Shown piece by piece: positions 16,976-26,084 of a DNA stretch of 64,000 bases (position 1 is its first letter; the number at the start of each line of letters is the position of its first letter). The stretch covers positions 1,722,001 to 1,786,000 of the forward strand of contig NZ_CP156081.1 of the NCBI RefSeq assembly GCF_039830135.1, in the 5' to 3' direction. The translations under genes were made by a program, and so were the position numbers. The notes beneath the pieces are model-generated. The model was not told where the DNA came from and ran no database searches. It saw nothing but the letters and a program-made list of their open reading frames with translations. The DNA is from Defluviimonas sp. SAOS-178_SWC (GTDB taxonomy: Bacteria; Pseudomonadota; Alphaproteobacteria; Rhodobacterales; Rhodobacteraceae).

Positions 16976-17433
16976 AGCGCCCGCGCCGCGTCGAGGACCT
17001 CGGTCGCATGGCCATCGACCTTCACCGACGGCCAGATCCGGGCGATCGTTCCCGTTCCGTCGATCAGGAAGGTGAAACGGGTAATGCCCATGTAGGTCTT
17101 CCCGTACATCTTCTTTTCGCCCCAGACACCGTAGCGTTCGCAGGTGTCGCCCCCTTCGTCAGAGGCGAGAATCACGCCAAGTCCGTGTTTCTTGCAGAAC
17201 CGGTCATGCGCCTTCACGCTGTCCTTGGACAATCCGACGACAACCGTGCCCGCCTCTGCGAACTCGTCCGACAGACGGGTGAAGTCCAGCGCCTCGGTCG
17301 TGCAGCCGGGCGTGTCGTCCTTGGGGTAGAAATAGAGAACCACCTTCTTCGGCGCGAGGCCGGAGAGAGAGACCGTGCCGCCGCCGTCGCGCGGGAGGGT
17401 GAAATCGGGGGCCTTGTCGCCTTCGCTGAGCAT
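16972..17433 (-). CDS. bcp: Peroxiredoxin, PrxQ/BCP family
   Basis: This 153-residue thiol peroxidase has the peroxidatic Cys44 in TPGCTTEALDF. The usual resolving Cys five residues later is Leu49, so it is not the classic alpha2-type enzyme; Cys80 (RFCKKHGL) or Cys98 may resolve, or it may work as a 1-Cys enzyme. The thioredoxin-fold core (KAPDFTLPRDGGGTVSL, VLYFYPKDDTPGC) is normal. It reduces H2O2 and organic peroxides in the cytoplasm using thioredoxin or a similar donor. It is the first gene of a minus-strand set with the DUF455 gene (4-nt overlap) and perhaps the M23 and bactofilin genes. Confidence 0.92.
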   Translation of the reverse strand: MLSEGDKAPDFTLPRDGGGTVSLSGLAPKKVVLYFYPKDDTPGCTTEALDFTRLSDEFAEAGTVVVGLSKDSVKAHDRFCKKHGLGVILASDEGGDTCERYGVWGEKKMYGKTYMGITRFTFLIDGTGTIARIWPSVKVDGHATEVLDAARAL

Positions 17434-17549
17434 CTCTCTGCCTTCCTTTGCCGTGAGCTTCCGCTTTGTGTTTTAATCCGGTTTCCGCAAAGATAAAGGG
17501 AGGCCCGGAAGCGACCTGCCATCAAGGCGGGAACGGGCAGGGCGGCAGG

Positions 17550-20500
17550 ATGACGGAAAAGGACGCGACGACGGGCTCCGCACCCGCCCCGAAGCCGCAT
17601 TGGCGGCATCCGGGGCTGTGGCTGCTTGCGCTTGCCGCCGTTCTTCTGATCCTCGTCAATATCGGGCTGGGCCTGACCGGCAAGGTGATCTCCGCCCCGG
17701 CCTGGGTGGTGGAGCGGATCGAGGCGCGGGCGAACCTGGCCCTCGCCGGGGTCGCATCGGCCAAGGTCGGGGGGGCGGAACTTGTCGTCGACGGCCGTTT
17801 CGTGCCGCATGTCCGGCTTCGGGCGGTCGAGCTTTTCGCGCCGAGCGGTGCCCGGATCGCGATCCTGCCGGATCTGCGCACGACCCTGAAGGCGCAACCG
17901 ATCCTGCGCGGCAGGCTGGAGCCGCGTACGCTCTCGATGTTCGGCGCGCAGATCGCGCTGCGCCGGTTGCCGGACGGAAGCCTCGACCTGTCGGTCGGCG
18001 CCGACATGACCGGGGTGGCGGGGGCGCTCGGGCCGGCGGAGGTCGTGAAGGCGGTCGATGCGGCCTTTGCCCTGCCGGTGCTGAACGGGATCGAACGGAT
18101 CACGGTCGAGGGGCTGGACCTTCGCCTCCGCGACGATCGCAGCGGGCAGGTCTGGAATGCGGCGGGCGGCTGGCTCGCCTTCAACCAGACTGCGGCAGAG
18201 ATCGGGATCGACCTCGGTTTCACGGTGGAAGAGGCCGGGCGGCGACAAGCACGGGCGCAGATCAGTTTCACGTCGGTCAAGGGCTCGCCCGAGTCGACGC
18301 TGTCGGCGCGGATCACGGATGTGTCGGCCCGCGATCTTGCCACGCAATCGCCGGCCCTTGCCTGGCTCGCGGCGCTCGACGCGCCGATTTCCGGGTCGAT
18401 CCGCTCCGGTATTGCGGCCGATGGTAGTTACAGCGACCTGAACGCGACGCTTGAAATCGGCGCGGGCGCGCTGCAACCGACGGAAGGAACCAAGCCGGTG
18501 CGGTTCGACCGGGCGCGGATTGATCTCGATTACGATCCCGCAACCGGCGAAATCGTCTTTCCCGATATCGCACTGGACGGTCCGGCGCTGCAGGTCCGGG
18601 CCGGCGCGAAAGCCTGGTTGAAGGATGTGAAGAACGGGCTTCCGAGTGCGCTTGTGGGGCAGGTGAAGATCACCGACCTGAAGGCGGATCCCGAAGGGCT
18701 TTTTGCCGATCCGGTCACGTTCAGCGAAGGGGCGCTCGACTTCCGCCTGGCGCTCGACCCGTTCCGTGTCGATCTTGGCCAGCTTGTTCTTCTGGACGGC
18801 GACCGGCGGATCAGCGCCAAGGGCGATATCACGACCGCGCCCGAGGGCTGGGCGGTCGCGCTCGACGTCGCGATCAACCGGATCGAAAGCGAACGGCTGC
18901 TGGCCTTATGGCCGGTTGCGGCGGTGCCGAAGACGCGCGCCTGGCTCGAGGAAAACGTCGCGACGAGCGAGCTTTTCGCCGTGAAGTCGGCGTTCCGGCT
19001 CAGGCCGGGGACCGATCCGCATTTCATGCTCGGCTGGGAGTTCAGGGATACCGAGGTTCGCATCCTCAAGACCCTGCCGCCGGTCGAAGAAGGGGCGGGC
19101 TATGCGACGATCAATGGCTACACCTACACGCTCGTGGTCGATCGCGGCCACGTGACCGCGCCCGAAGGCGGACGGGTCGAGATGGCCGGGTCGGTGATGG
19201 AAATTCCCGACCTCCGGATCAAGCCGGCACCCGCGCGGTTCACCTTGCGAACCGACAGTGCCATCACCGCGGCGCTTTCGCTGCTCGATCAGCCGCCCTT
19301 TCAGTTCCTCACGAAATCCGAACGGCCCGTCGATCTGGCCGAGGGACGGGCGCGGGTCGAGGCGGTGCTCGAATTCGCGCTGGCGCCGAAGATCGCGACC
19401 GAGGATGTCGATTACAATGTCAAGGCCGAGCTGTCAGACGTCAGGTCCGAGAAGATCGCGCCGGGGCGGATGTTGGCTGCCGGTGCGCTGACCCTGACCG
19501 CGAACCGCGCGGGGATGGAGATTTCAGGTCCGGCCACGCTCTCCGGCATACCTATTGACGTGAGGTGGCGGCAGGAGTTCACGCCGGAGCAGAAGGGCAA
19601 AAGCCGCGTGGACGGCACGATGGAGCTTTCCCGACGCGCGCTTGAAGCGTTCGGGGTAGAGTTGCCGAAGGGGACGGTCTCCGGCACCGGGCGGGCGACG
19701 GTCACGCTCGACCTCGCGAAGGGCGAGGCGACGGATTTCGCCATTGCGTCCGACCTTGCCGGCGTGACCCTGCGTATCCCCGAGATCGGATGGTCGAAAA
19801 CCGCCGTCCAGCGCGGCCGGTTCGCGATCCGCGGGCGGCTTGGCCAGCCGGCCGAGATCGACCGGATGGAGCTTGCGGCCGCCGGGCTGACCGTCGCCGG
19901 CGATCTGGTGCTGAAAGCCGATGGTGGGTTCGACGCGGCGCGGTTCGGCACCGCCCGGCTCGGCAACTGGTTCGATGGTCAGGTGAACCTGACGGGGCGC
20001 GGCAAGGGACAGTCGGTCGGGGTCACCGTCAACAGCGGCCGGCTCGATCTCAGGCGGGCAACCTTCGGCGCGGGCGGCGGCAGCGGGGGCGGCCCGATCA
20101 CCGTCGCACTCGACCGGCTCCAAGTATCGGACGGCGTCGCGCTGACCGGCTTTCGCGGCAATTTCACGACCCGCACGGGCTTTACCGGCGATTTCACCGG
20201 CAGGGTCAATGGCGAGGCGCCGGTCCGGGGCTCCGTCCTGCCCGACGGCGCGCGCAGCGCCTTTCGCATCACCGCCGATGATGCCGGGTCCGTCCTGCGC
20301 GCGGCGGGCGTCTTCACCCGCGGCGTCGGCGGAGCCTTCGACATGGCGCTTCGGCCGCTGGCCGCCGACGGCCAGTATGACGGCACCCTCGCGATCCGGG
20401 GAATCCGTGTCGTCGATGCGCCGGCGCTGGCCGATCTTCTCGATGCGATCTCGGTCGTGGGGCTTCTGAGCCAATTGAATGGCCCCGGTATCCTTTTCAG

Positions 20501-20828
20501 CGATGTCAAAGGCCGGTTCCACCTGACGCCATCGGCGGTCGAGATCCGCGAGGGCTCCGCCGTTGGTCCCTCGCTCGGCATCTCGGCCGCGGGCACCTAT
20601 CAGGCCGGCGCCGGTCAGCTGGACCTTCAGGGCACGATTTCGCCGGTCTACATGCTGAACGGAATCGGTCAGATCTTCTCGAAAAGACGCGAGGGGCTGT
20701 TCGGGTTCAACTATCGACTGACCGGGCGCGCCGACGATCCGAAGGTCACTGTCAATCCGCTGTCGATCTTCACGCCGGGCATGTTCCGCGAGATCTTCCG
20801 CGCCGAACCTCCGAAGCTGAGCCAATGA
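17550..20828 (+). CDS. Large AsmA/YhdP-like (DUF3971) inner-membrane protein
   Basis: The protein has 1092 residues from the ATG after GGCGGCAGG. There is a short cytoplasmic tail, one membrane helix (about 24-45), then a very long periplasmic domain of repeated beta-strand character. The C-terminal block ([38 protein letters not shown]) is the AsmA-like C-terminal signature shared with YhdP/TamB-type proteins. These are thought to form hydrophobic grooves that carry phospholipids between membranes. The stop overlaps queA by ATGA, so the two are translationally linked although unrelated in function. The upstream gap to the divergent bcp gene is 116 bp and should hold both promoters. Confidence 0.85.
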   Translation: MTEKDATTGSAPAPKPHWRHPGLWLLALAAVLLILVNIGLGLTGKVISAPAWVVERIEARANLALAGVASAKVGGAELVVDGRFVPHVRLRAVELFAPSGARIAILPDLRTTLKAQPILRGRLEPRTLSMFGAQIALRRLPDGSLDLSVGADMTGVAGALGPAEVVKAVDAAFALPVLNGIERITVEGLDLRLRDDRSGQVWNAAGGWLAFNQTAAEIGIDLGFTVEEAGRRQARAQISFTSVKGSPESTLSARITDVSARDLATQSPALAWLAALDAPISGSIRSGIAADGSYSDLNATLEIGAGALQPTEGTKPVRFDRARIDLDYDPATGEIVFPDIALDGPALQVRAGAKAWLKDVKNGLPSALVGQVKITDLKADPEGLFADPVTFSEGALDFRLALDPFRVDLGQLVLLDGDRRISAKGDITTAPEGWAVALDVAINRIESERLLALWPVAAVPKTRAWLEENVATSELFAVKSAFRLRPGTDPHFMLGWEFRDTEVRILKTLPPVEEGAGYATINGYTYTLVVDRGHVTAPEGGRVEMAGSVMEIPDLRIKPAPARFTLRTDSAITAALSLLDQPPFQFLTKSERPVDLAEGRARVEAVLEFALAPKIATEDVDYNVKAELSDVRSEKIAPGRMLAAGALTLTANRAGMEISGPATLSGIPIDVRWRQEFTPEQKGKSRVDGTMELSRRALEAFGVELPKGTVSGTGRATVTLDLAKGEATDFAIASDLAGVTLRIPEIGWSKTAVQRGRFAIRGRLGQPAEIDRMELAAAGLTVAGDLVLKADGGFDAARFGTARLGNWFDGQVNLTGRGKGQSVGVTVNSGRLDLRRATFGAGGGSGGGPITVALDRLQVSDGVALTGFRGNFTTRTGFTGDFTGRVNGEAPVRGSVLPDGARSAFRITADDAGSVLRAAGVFTRGVGGAFDMALRPLAADGQYDGTLAIRGIRVVDAPALADLLDAISVVGLLSQLNGPGILFSDVKGRFHLTPSAVEIREGSAVGPSLGISAAGTYQAGAGQLDLQGTISPVYMLNGIGQIFSKRREGLFGFNYRLTGRADDPKVTVNPLSIFTPGMFREIFRAEPPKLSQ

Positions 20829-21913
20829 ACCTGAACGACTTCGACTTCGACCTTCCCGAGGGTCTGATCGCCACGCGTCCGGTGCGCCCGCGCAGCGCCG
20901 CGCGGCTTCTCGTGGCCGAGGGCGACACTATACGAGACCTGCATGTCGCCGATTTGCCGGATCTTCTCGGCCCCGGCGACCGGCTTGTCCTGAACGATAC
21001 GAAGGTCATCCCGGCGCGCCTGTCCGGCACGCGCACCCGGGAAACGGGGCAGGGGCCCGTGACGGCAAGGGTCGAGGCGACGCTTCTGGAGCCGCGTCCC
21101 GGCGGGCATTGGGCGGCCCTCGCGAAGCCGCTCCGCAAGCTCCGGGAGGCGGAGGTCATCCGCTTTTCCGACCGTCTCTCGGCCACCGTCGAACGTATCA
21201 CCGAAGGGCAGGCGGAGCTGTCGTTCAACCTTTCCGGCGCCGATTTCGACGCCGCCCTTGCCGAGGCCGGTCAGATGCCGCTGCCGCCCTATATCGCCGC
21301 GCTGCGCGCGCCCGACGCGCAGGATTCCGAGGATTACCAGACCGTCTTCGCCCGCGCGGCCGGAGCGGTCGCGGCCCCCACGGCATCGCTGCATTTCGAC
21401 GACGCGCTTCTCGCCAGGCTCGCCGCGAAGGGCGTCGCCTTCACCCATGTGACCCTTCACGTCGGGGCCGGCACCTTCCTGCCGGTGAAGGTGGAGGACG
21501 TGACCACGCACCGGATGCATTCCGAATGGGGCGAGGTCACCGAAAAGGCCGCCGCCGAGATCAACGCGACCCGTGCCGCCGGCGGGCGGGTGATCCCGGT
21601 CGGCACCACGGCGTTGCGGCTGATCGAAAGTGCCGCCGACGAGACGGGGCGCGTCCGTCCGTGGCGCGGACCGACAGACATCTTCATCTATCCCGGCCAT
21701 GCGTTCCGGGTGACCGACGGGCTCATGACCAATTTCCACTTGCCGAAATCGACGCTTCTGATGCTCGTCTCGGCGCTGATGGGGACGGGCCGGATCCGCC
21801 GGATCTATGCGCATGCCATCGCATCGGGCTACCGCTTTTTCTCCTACGGCGATGCCTCGCTTCTTCTGCCGGAACGGCGCGGTCCGCCGACCTCCGGTCG
21901 CCCACAGGCCTGA
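20825..21913 (+). CDS. queA: S-adenosylmethionine:tRNA ribosyltransferase-isomerase
   Basis: This 362-residue QueA moves the ribosyl group of SAM onto 7-aminomethyl-7-deazaguanine in tRNA to form epoxyqueuosine. Conserved blocks are [19 protein letters not shown] at the N-terminus, [42 protein letters not shown], and [20 protein letters not shown] near the end, followed by [11 protein letters not shown]. The length is typical. ATGA overlap with the AsmA-like gene sets the start. No tgt gene is seen directly downstream. Confidence 0.96.
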   Translation: MNLNDFDFDLPEGLIATRPVRPRSAARLLVAEGDTIRDLHVADLPDLLGPGDRLVLNDTKVIPARLSGTRTRETGQGPVTARVEATLLEPRPGGHWAALAKPLRKLREAEVIRFSDRLSATVERITEGQAELSFNLSGADFDAALAEAGQMPLPPYIAALRAPDAQDSEDYQTVFARAAGAVAAPTASLHFDDALLARLAAKGVAFTHVTLHVGAGTFLPVKVEDVTTHRMHSEWGEVTEKAAAEINATRAAGGRVIPVGTTALRLIESAADETGRVRPWRGPTDIFIYPGHAFRVTDGLMTNFHLPKSTLLMLVSALMGTGRIRRIYAHAIASGYRFFSYGDASLLLPERRGPPTSGRPQA

Positions 21914-21965
21914 ACCCCGTCCTTTTTCTGGCCAGACTGGCCGCCCGCGGAGTAAATAGATTTCG

Positions 21966-23216
21966 ATGCTGACCGTTCTGCGCAATTCCTGGGCCCTTCT
22001 CCTGGGCATCATGCTCCTGATGCTTGGCAACGGCATGCAGGGCACCCTTCTCGGCATCCGGGGCGGGATCGAGGGTTTTTCGACCACGCAGATGTCCTAC
22101 GTCATGTCGGCCTATTTCCTCGGCTTCCTCTTCGGCTCGCGCATGACGCCGGAGATGCTGCGGAGGGTGGGCCATGTCCGCGTCTTCGCCGCGCTCGGGT
22201 CGATGATCTCGGCGGTCCTCGTGCTGTATGCGGCGGCTCCGGACTGGATGGCCTGGGCGGCGATGCGGGTGGTGATCGGGTTTTCCTTCTCGGGCGTCTA
22301 CATCACGGCCGAAAGCTGGCTGAACGACGCGTCCACGAACGAAACCAGGGGGCAGGCGCTGTCGCTCTACATGATCATGCAGATGATCGGCATCGTGGCC
22401 GCGCAGGCGATGCTGAACATGGGGGATCCCTCGGGCTACATCCTGTTCGTCATCCCCTCCGTCCTCGTCTCGCTGGCCTTCACGCCGATCCTTCTCTCGG
22501 TCGCGCAGGCACCGGCATTCGAGACGACGAAGCCGCTGAGCTTTGTCGCGCTTTACCGTGCCTCGCCCCTCGGCTGCGTCGGGATGTTCCTGCTTGGCGG
22601 TGTCTTCTCCGCGCAGTTCGGCATGTCGTCGGTCTGGGGCACACAGGCGGGGCTCAGTGTCCGCAACATCTCGATCTTCGTCGCGGCGATCTATGTCGGC
22701 GGATTGGTCTTTCAGTATCCGATCGGCTGGGCGTCGGACCGGATCGGGCGGCGGATGCTGGTGCTCGGCTTGTCCGCGCTGGGCGGTGTGGTGATGCTCT
22801 GGGCCACGATCTTCGACCTCGGCTTTATCAGCCTTCTCGTCGTCGCGGTGTTGATGGGCGGCATTTCCAACCCGCTTTATTCGCTTCTCGTCGCGTATAC
22901 CAACGACTTCCTCGACAATTCCGACATGGCCGCGGCCTCTGCGGGGCTGATCTTCATCAACGGTCTCGGGGCGATCACCGGCCCGCTGATCACCGGCTGG
23001 ATCATGGAGAAGATCGGGCCGAACGGCTATTTCCTGTTCATGGGGATCCTGTTCCTGGCGCTCGCGCTTTATGCCGGCTGGCGGATGACGCGCCGGCGCG
23101 CGGCGCCGGCGGCCCATGTCGGCGCCTTCGCGCCGCTGTCCCCGACGGCGAGCGCGCTTGCCGTCGAGGCCGTGATGGAAGCGGCGCAGGACTCCGGCGA
23201 CGAACCGGCAGCTTAG
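21966..23216 (+). CDS. MFS transporter (YcaD-like)
   Basis: This 416-residue protein has about 12 hydrophobic segments. The MFS loop 2-3 motif is altered (GSRMTPEMLRRVGHVRVF), but the second-half loop matches well (GWASDRIGRRMLVLG). The strings GFSFSGVYITAESWLND and GISNPLYSLLVAYTNDFLD are typical of the YcaD-like branch found in alphaproteobacteria. The substrate is unknown. The C-terminal 35 residues are a hydrophilic Ala-rich tail. It starts 52 bp after queA and may share its transcript. Confidence 0.85.
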   Translation: MLTVLRNSWALLLGIMLLMLGNGMQGTLLGIRGGIEGFSTTQMSYVMSAYFLGFLFGSRMTPEMLRRVGHVRVFAALGSMISAVLVLYAAAPDWMAWAAMRVVIGFSFSGVYITAESWLNDASTNETRGQALSLYMIMQMIGIVAAQAMLNMGDPSGYILFVIPSVLVSLAFTPILLSVAQAPAFETTKPLSFVALYRASPLGCVGMFLLGGVFSAQFGMSSVWGTQAGLSVRNISIFVAAIYVGGLVFQYPIGWASDRIGRRMLVLGLSALGGVVMLWATIFDLGFISLLVVAVLMGGISNPLYSLLVAYTNDFLDNSDMAAASAGLIFINGLGAITGPLITGWIMEKIGPNGYFLFMGILFLALALYAGWRMTRRRAAPAAHVGAFAPLSPTASALAVEAVMEAAQDSGDEPAA

Positions 23217-23278
23217 GACTGGAAATCACGGCCCCTTCCTGCAAATCTGAGGATGATGCAGCGAGGGAGGAGGCCGCC

Positions 23279-23857
23279 ATGTCCGAATCTGGAGCGATCC
23301 TGGATTTCTGGCTGACCGAGATCGGACCATCCGGCTGGTACCGGGCTGACGACGAGGTCGATGCGGAGATCCGCGCCCGGTTCCAGCCCGCGTGGGAGGA
23401 CGCGCGGGCAGGGCACCGGGATTTCTGGCTGAACGGCCCGCGCGGCACGCTCGCCTTCCTGATCCTGACCGACCAGTTCCCGCGCAACATGTTTCGCGGC
23501 GATCCGCGGTCCTTCGCGACCGATGCCCGCGCCCGCGCCGCCGCCGAAGCCGCCATCGCCCACGGCTGGGACATGGAGGTGGCCGAACCCGCGCGGCAGT
23601 TCTTCTATCTCCCGATGGTGCATTCGGAGGAAATGGCGGATCAGGACCGGGCCATCGCCCTCTTCACGAGCTCGATGCCCGAAACAGGGGCGTCGAACCT
23701 CACACATGCACGGGCGCACCGCGAGATCATCCGCCGCTTCGGCCGCTTTCCCTTTCGCAATGAGGCGCTCGGGCGTGACACCACGAAAGAGGAGGCCGCA
23801 TTTCTTGACGCGGGCGGTTACGGCGCAATCCTGCGCGAGCTTGAAAAACAGGGCTGA
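23279..23857 (+). CDS. DUF924 family protein
   Basis: This 192-residue protein has the DUF924 hallmarks: ILDFWLTEIGP at the start, ILTDQFPRNMFRG in the middle, FFYLPMVHSEEMADQD and HREIIRRFGRFPFRNEALGR towards the end. The fold is predicted to be all-helical and TPR-like. The function is not established. The RBS GAGGGAGGAGG lies before ATG. Upstream is the MFS gene (62-bp gap) and downstream the lpdA gene; nothing suggests a shared pathway. Confidence 0.85.
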   Translation: MSESGAILDFWLTEIGPSGWYRADDEVDAEIRARFQPAWEDARAGHRDFWLNGPRGTLAFLILTDQFPRNMFRGDPRSFATDARARAAAEAAIAHGWDMEVAEPARQFFYLPMVHSEEMADQDRAIALFTSSMPETGASNLTHARAHREIIRRFGRFPFRNEALGRDTTKEEAAFLDAGGYGAILRELEKQG

Positions 23858-23959
23858 ATTCAGTCATGCGCCAGGTGCAAGCGGCCACGGCGCCACGCGC
23901 ATTGTGCGGAATCGAAAATTAGTTTAATGGCGAACTACTTTTTCTGAGGGAGGAAAGAC

Positions 23960-25354
23960 ATGGCTGCGAAGACATTCGACATGATCGTGATCGGCGCGGG
24001 CCCCGGCGGCTATGTGGCCGCGATCCGCGGGGCGCAACTGGGCCTGAACGTCGCGATCGTCGAACGCGAGCATCTTGGCGGCATCTGCCTCAACTGGGGC
24101 TGCATCCCGACGAAGGCGCTCCTGCGCTCGGCCGAAGTCTTTCACCTGATGCACCGCGCCAAGGAATTCGGACTGAAGGCCGACGGGATCGGCTATGACC
24201 TCGACGCGGTCGTGCAGCGGTCGCGCGGCGTCGCCAAGCAGCTTTCCGGCGGCATCGGCCACCTGATGAAGAAGAACAAGATCACCGTCTTCATGGGCGA
24301 GGCGACGTTGCCGAAGAAGGGCGTCGTCAGCGTCAAGACCGACAAGGGGACGGAGGAACTGACCGCGAAGGCCATCGTTCTGGCGACCGGTGCGCGGGCG
24401 CGGGAACTGCCGGGGCTGGAGGCCGACGGCGATCTCGTCTGGACCTACAAGCACGCGCTCCAACCGAAGCGGATGCCGAAAAAGCTCCTCGTGATCGGAT
24501 CGGGCGCCATCGGGATCGAATTCGCCAGCTTCTTCAACACGCTCGGCGCCGACACGACCGTTGTTGAGGTGATGGACCGGGTGCTGCCGGTCGAGGACGC
24601 CGAGATTTCCGCCTTCGCCAAGAAAGCCTTCGTGAAGCAGGGCATGAAGATCATGGAGAAATCCACGGTCAAGAAGCTCGACCGCGCCAAGGGCAAGGTC
24701 ACCGCCCATATCGAGGCGGGCGGCAAGACCGAGACGATGGAGTTCGACACGGTCATCTCCGCCGTCGGCATCGTCGGCAATGTCGAGAACCTCGGACTGG
24801 AGAATCTGGGCGTGAAGGTCGACCGCACCCATGTCGTCACCGACGAGTTCTGCCGGACCGGCGTCGAGGGGCTCTACGCCATCGGCGACATCGCGGGCGC
24901 ACCCTGGCTTGCCCACAAGGCCAGCCACGAAGGCGTGATGGTCGCCGAACTGATCGCCGGCAAGCATCCGCACCCGATCAAGCCGAACTCCATCGCCGGC
25001 TGCACCTATTGCCACCCGCAGGTGGCCTCCGTCGGTCTCACCGAGGCCAAGGCCACGGAAGCGGGGCACGAGGTCAAGGTCGGCCGCTTCCCCTTCATCG
25101 GCAACGGCAAGGCGATCGCGCTCGGGGAGGCCGAGGGGCTGGTGAAGACCATCTTCGACGCCAAGACCGGAGAGCTTCTGGGCGCCCACATGGTCGGTGC
25201 CGAGGTGACGGAGATGATCCAGGGCTATGTCATCGGCCGGACGCTGGAGACGACGGAGGCCGAGTTGATGGAGACCGTGTTCCCGCATCCGACGCTTTCG
25301 GAAATGATGCACGAGGCGGTGCTCGACGCTTACGGCCGCGTCATCCACATGTGA
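23960..25354 (+). CDS. lpdA: Dihydrolipoyl dehydrogenase (E3)
   Basis: This 464-residue flavoprotein reoxidises dihydrolipoamide of 2-oxoacid dehydrogenase complexes with NAD+. The FAD motif is VIGAGPGGYVAAI (10-22). The redox disulfide is C43-LNWG-C48 (GGICLNWGCIPTK). The NAD motif is VIGSGAIGIEFASFF and the second FAD motif is GLYAIGDIAG. The C-terminal catalytic pair is His443 and Glu448 (HPTLSE). The RBS GAGGGAGGAAAG precedes ATG. No E1 or E2 gene is adjacent, so it may serve several complexes or be the last member of a dispersed set. Confidence 0.95.
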   Translation: MAAKTFDMIVIGAGPGGYVAAIRGAQLGLNVAIVEREHLGGICLNWGCIPTKALLRSAEVFHLMHRAKEFGLKADGIGYDLDAVVQRSRGVAKQLSGGIGHLMKKNKITVFMGEATLPKKGVVSVKTDKGTEELTAKAIVLATGARARELPGLEADGDLVWTYKHALQPKRMPKKLLVIGSGAIGIEFASFFNTLGADTTVVEVMDRVLPVEDAEISAFAKKAFVKQGMKIMEKSTVKKLDRAKGKVTAHIEAGGKTETMEFDTVISAVGIVGNVENLGLENLGVKVDRTHVVTDEFCRTGVEGLYAIGDIAGAPWLAHKASHEGVMVAELIAGKHPHPIKPNSIAGCTYCHPQVASVGLTEAKATEAGHEVKVGRFPFIGNGKAIALGEAEGLVKTIFDAKTGELLGAHMVGAEVTEMIQGYVIGRTLETTEAELMETVFPHPTLSEMMHEAVLDAYGRVIHM

Positions 25355-25387
25355 TCCTCGTCCGCCGTCCGTGGGGCGGACCCGGAC

Positions 25388-25411
25388 CGTGGGCCCTTCG
25401 ATGGGCCCACG
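25388..25411. terminator. Hairpin between lpdA and the rhodanese gene
   Basis: CGTGGGCCC / GGGCCCACG makes a 9-bp stem with a 6-nt loop between convergent genes. There is no T-tract, so it may stabilise 3' ends or help termination rather than be a classic terminator. Confidence 0.5.
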
Positions 25412-25439
25412 CGCGCCGGGATATTCCGGGCGTTGGTCG

Positions 25440-25799
25440 TCAGACGCTTTCGACCGCGCCGCCGGCGGCGTGCCAGTCATAGAAGCCGCCGATGTTGTGG
25501 ACCTCGCGGTGGCCCATCGCGTTCAGCATCTGCGCCGCCATCTGGCTGCGCCCGCCCGACGCGCAGTAGACCGCCAAGGGCTTTCCTTCGGAGAGTTCCG
25601 CAAGGCATTCCGGGCTCGACGGGTCGCATTTCATCTTGAGCATCATCAGCGGCACGTGCAGCGCGCCCGCGGCCCGGCCGGAGGCGGCAAGCTCGGTTCG
25701 GTCGCGCACGTCGATCAGGACCATCTCGCCCGCCTCTACCTTGGCGACCGCTTCGGCGGCGCTGAAGCGGGCGGCGGAGGGTTTCAGGAAGGAAAGCAT
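25440..25799 (-). CDS. Single-domain rhodanese-like protein
   Basis: The 119-residue rhodanese domain has the catalytic Cys79 in the loop YCASGGRS. The opening motif VLIDVRDRTELAASGRAAGA is standard. Such proteins carry persulfide sulfur on the active Cys and can hand it to cyanide, thiols or biosynthetic acceptors. It has no signal peptide, so it is cytoplasmic. It converges on lpdA and is divergent from uvrA, separated from the latter by a 285-bp gap that also carries a LexA box. Confidence 0.88.
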   Translation of the reverse strand: MLSFLKPSAARFSAAEAVAKVEAGEMVLIDVRDRTELAASGRAAGALHVPLMMLKMKCDPSSPECLAELSEGKPLAVYCASGGRSQMAAQMLNAMGHREVHNIGGFYDWHAAGGAVESV

Positions 25800-26004
25800 C
25801 GGGTCTGGCCTTTCGGGACGGGGATCTGCGCCATGATGTGTCCCGGTCGCGGTCGTCTTTCAAGACCTTCCACGAAAAAACATTCAAAAAATTGAATTCG
25901 ACGGAATTCACCCCCAGATCAACGCCGGCGGTTTCAGCGATCTGCCCGAAAATTGCGCCCGCGGATGTCGGGGCGCCCGAATGGCGCGACGCGGGGCCCG
26001 GCAG

Positions 26005-26019
26005 GTTCTTGCTATGTTC
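26005..26019 (+). promoter_or_regulatory. LexA (SOS) box of uvrA
   Basis: GTTC-TTGCTAT-GTTC is an exact match to the alphaproteobacterial LexA operator GTTC-N7-GTTC. It lies about 65-80 bp before the uvrA ATG. UvrA is a classic SOS gene, so the placement is coherent. Confidence 0.8.
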
Positions 26020-26084
26020 TCTTTTTCGGGTTGGAGACTCGCCGGTCATGCACTATCTGTTAACCGCTGATTGCGGGGGCATGG

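Noticed and set aside
25880..25912. ATTCAA-AAAA-TTGAAT and paired GAATTC words upstream of the rhodanese gene
   Set aside because: A short AT-rich dyad without a clear promoter layout; not strong enough to call an operator.
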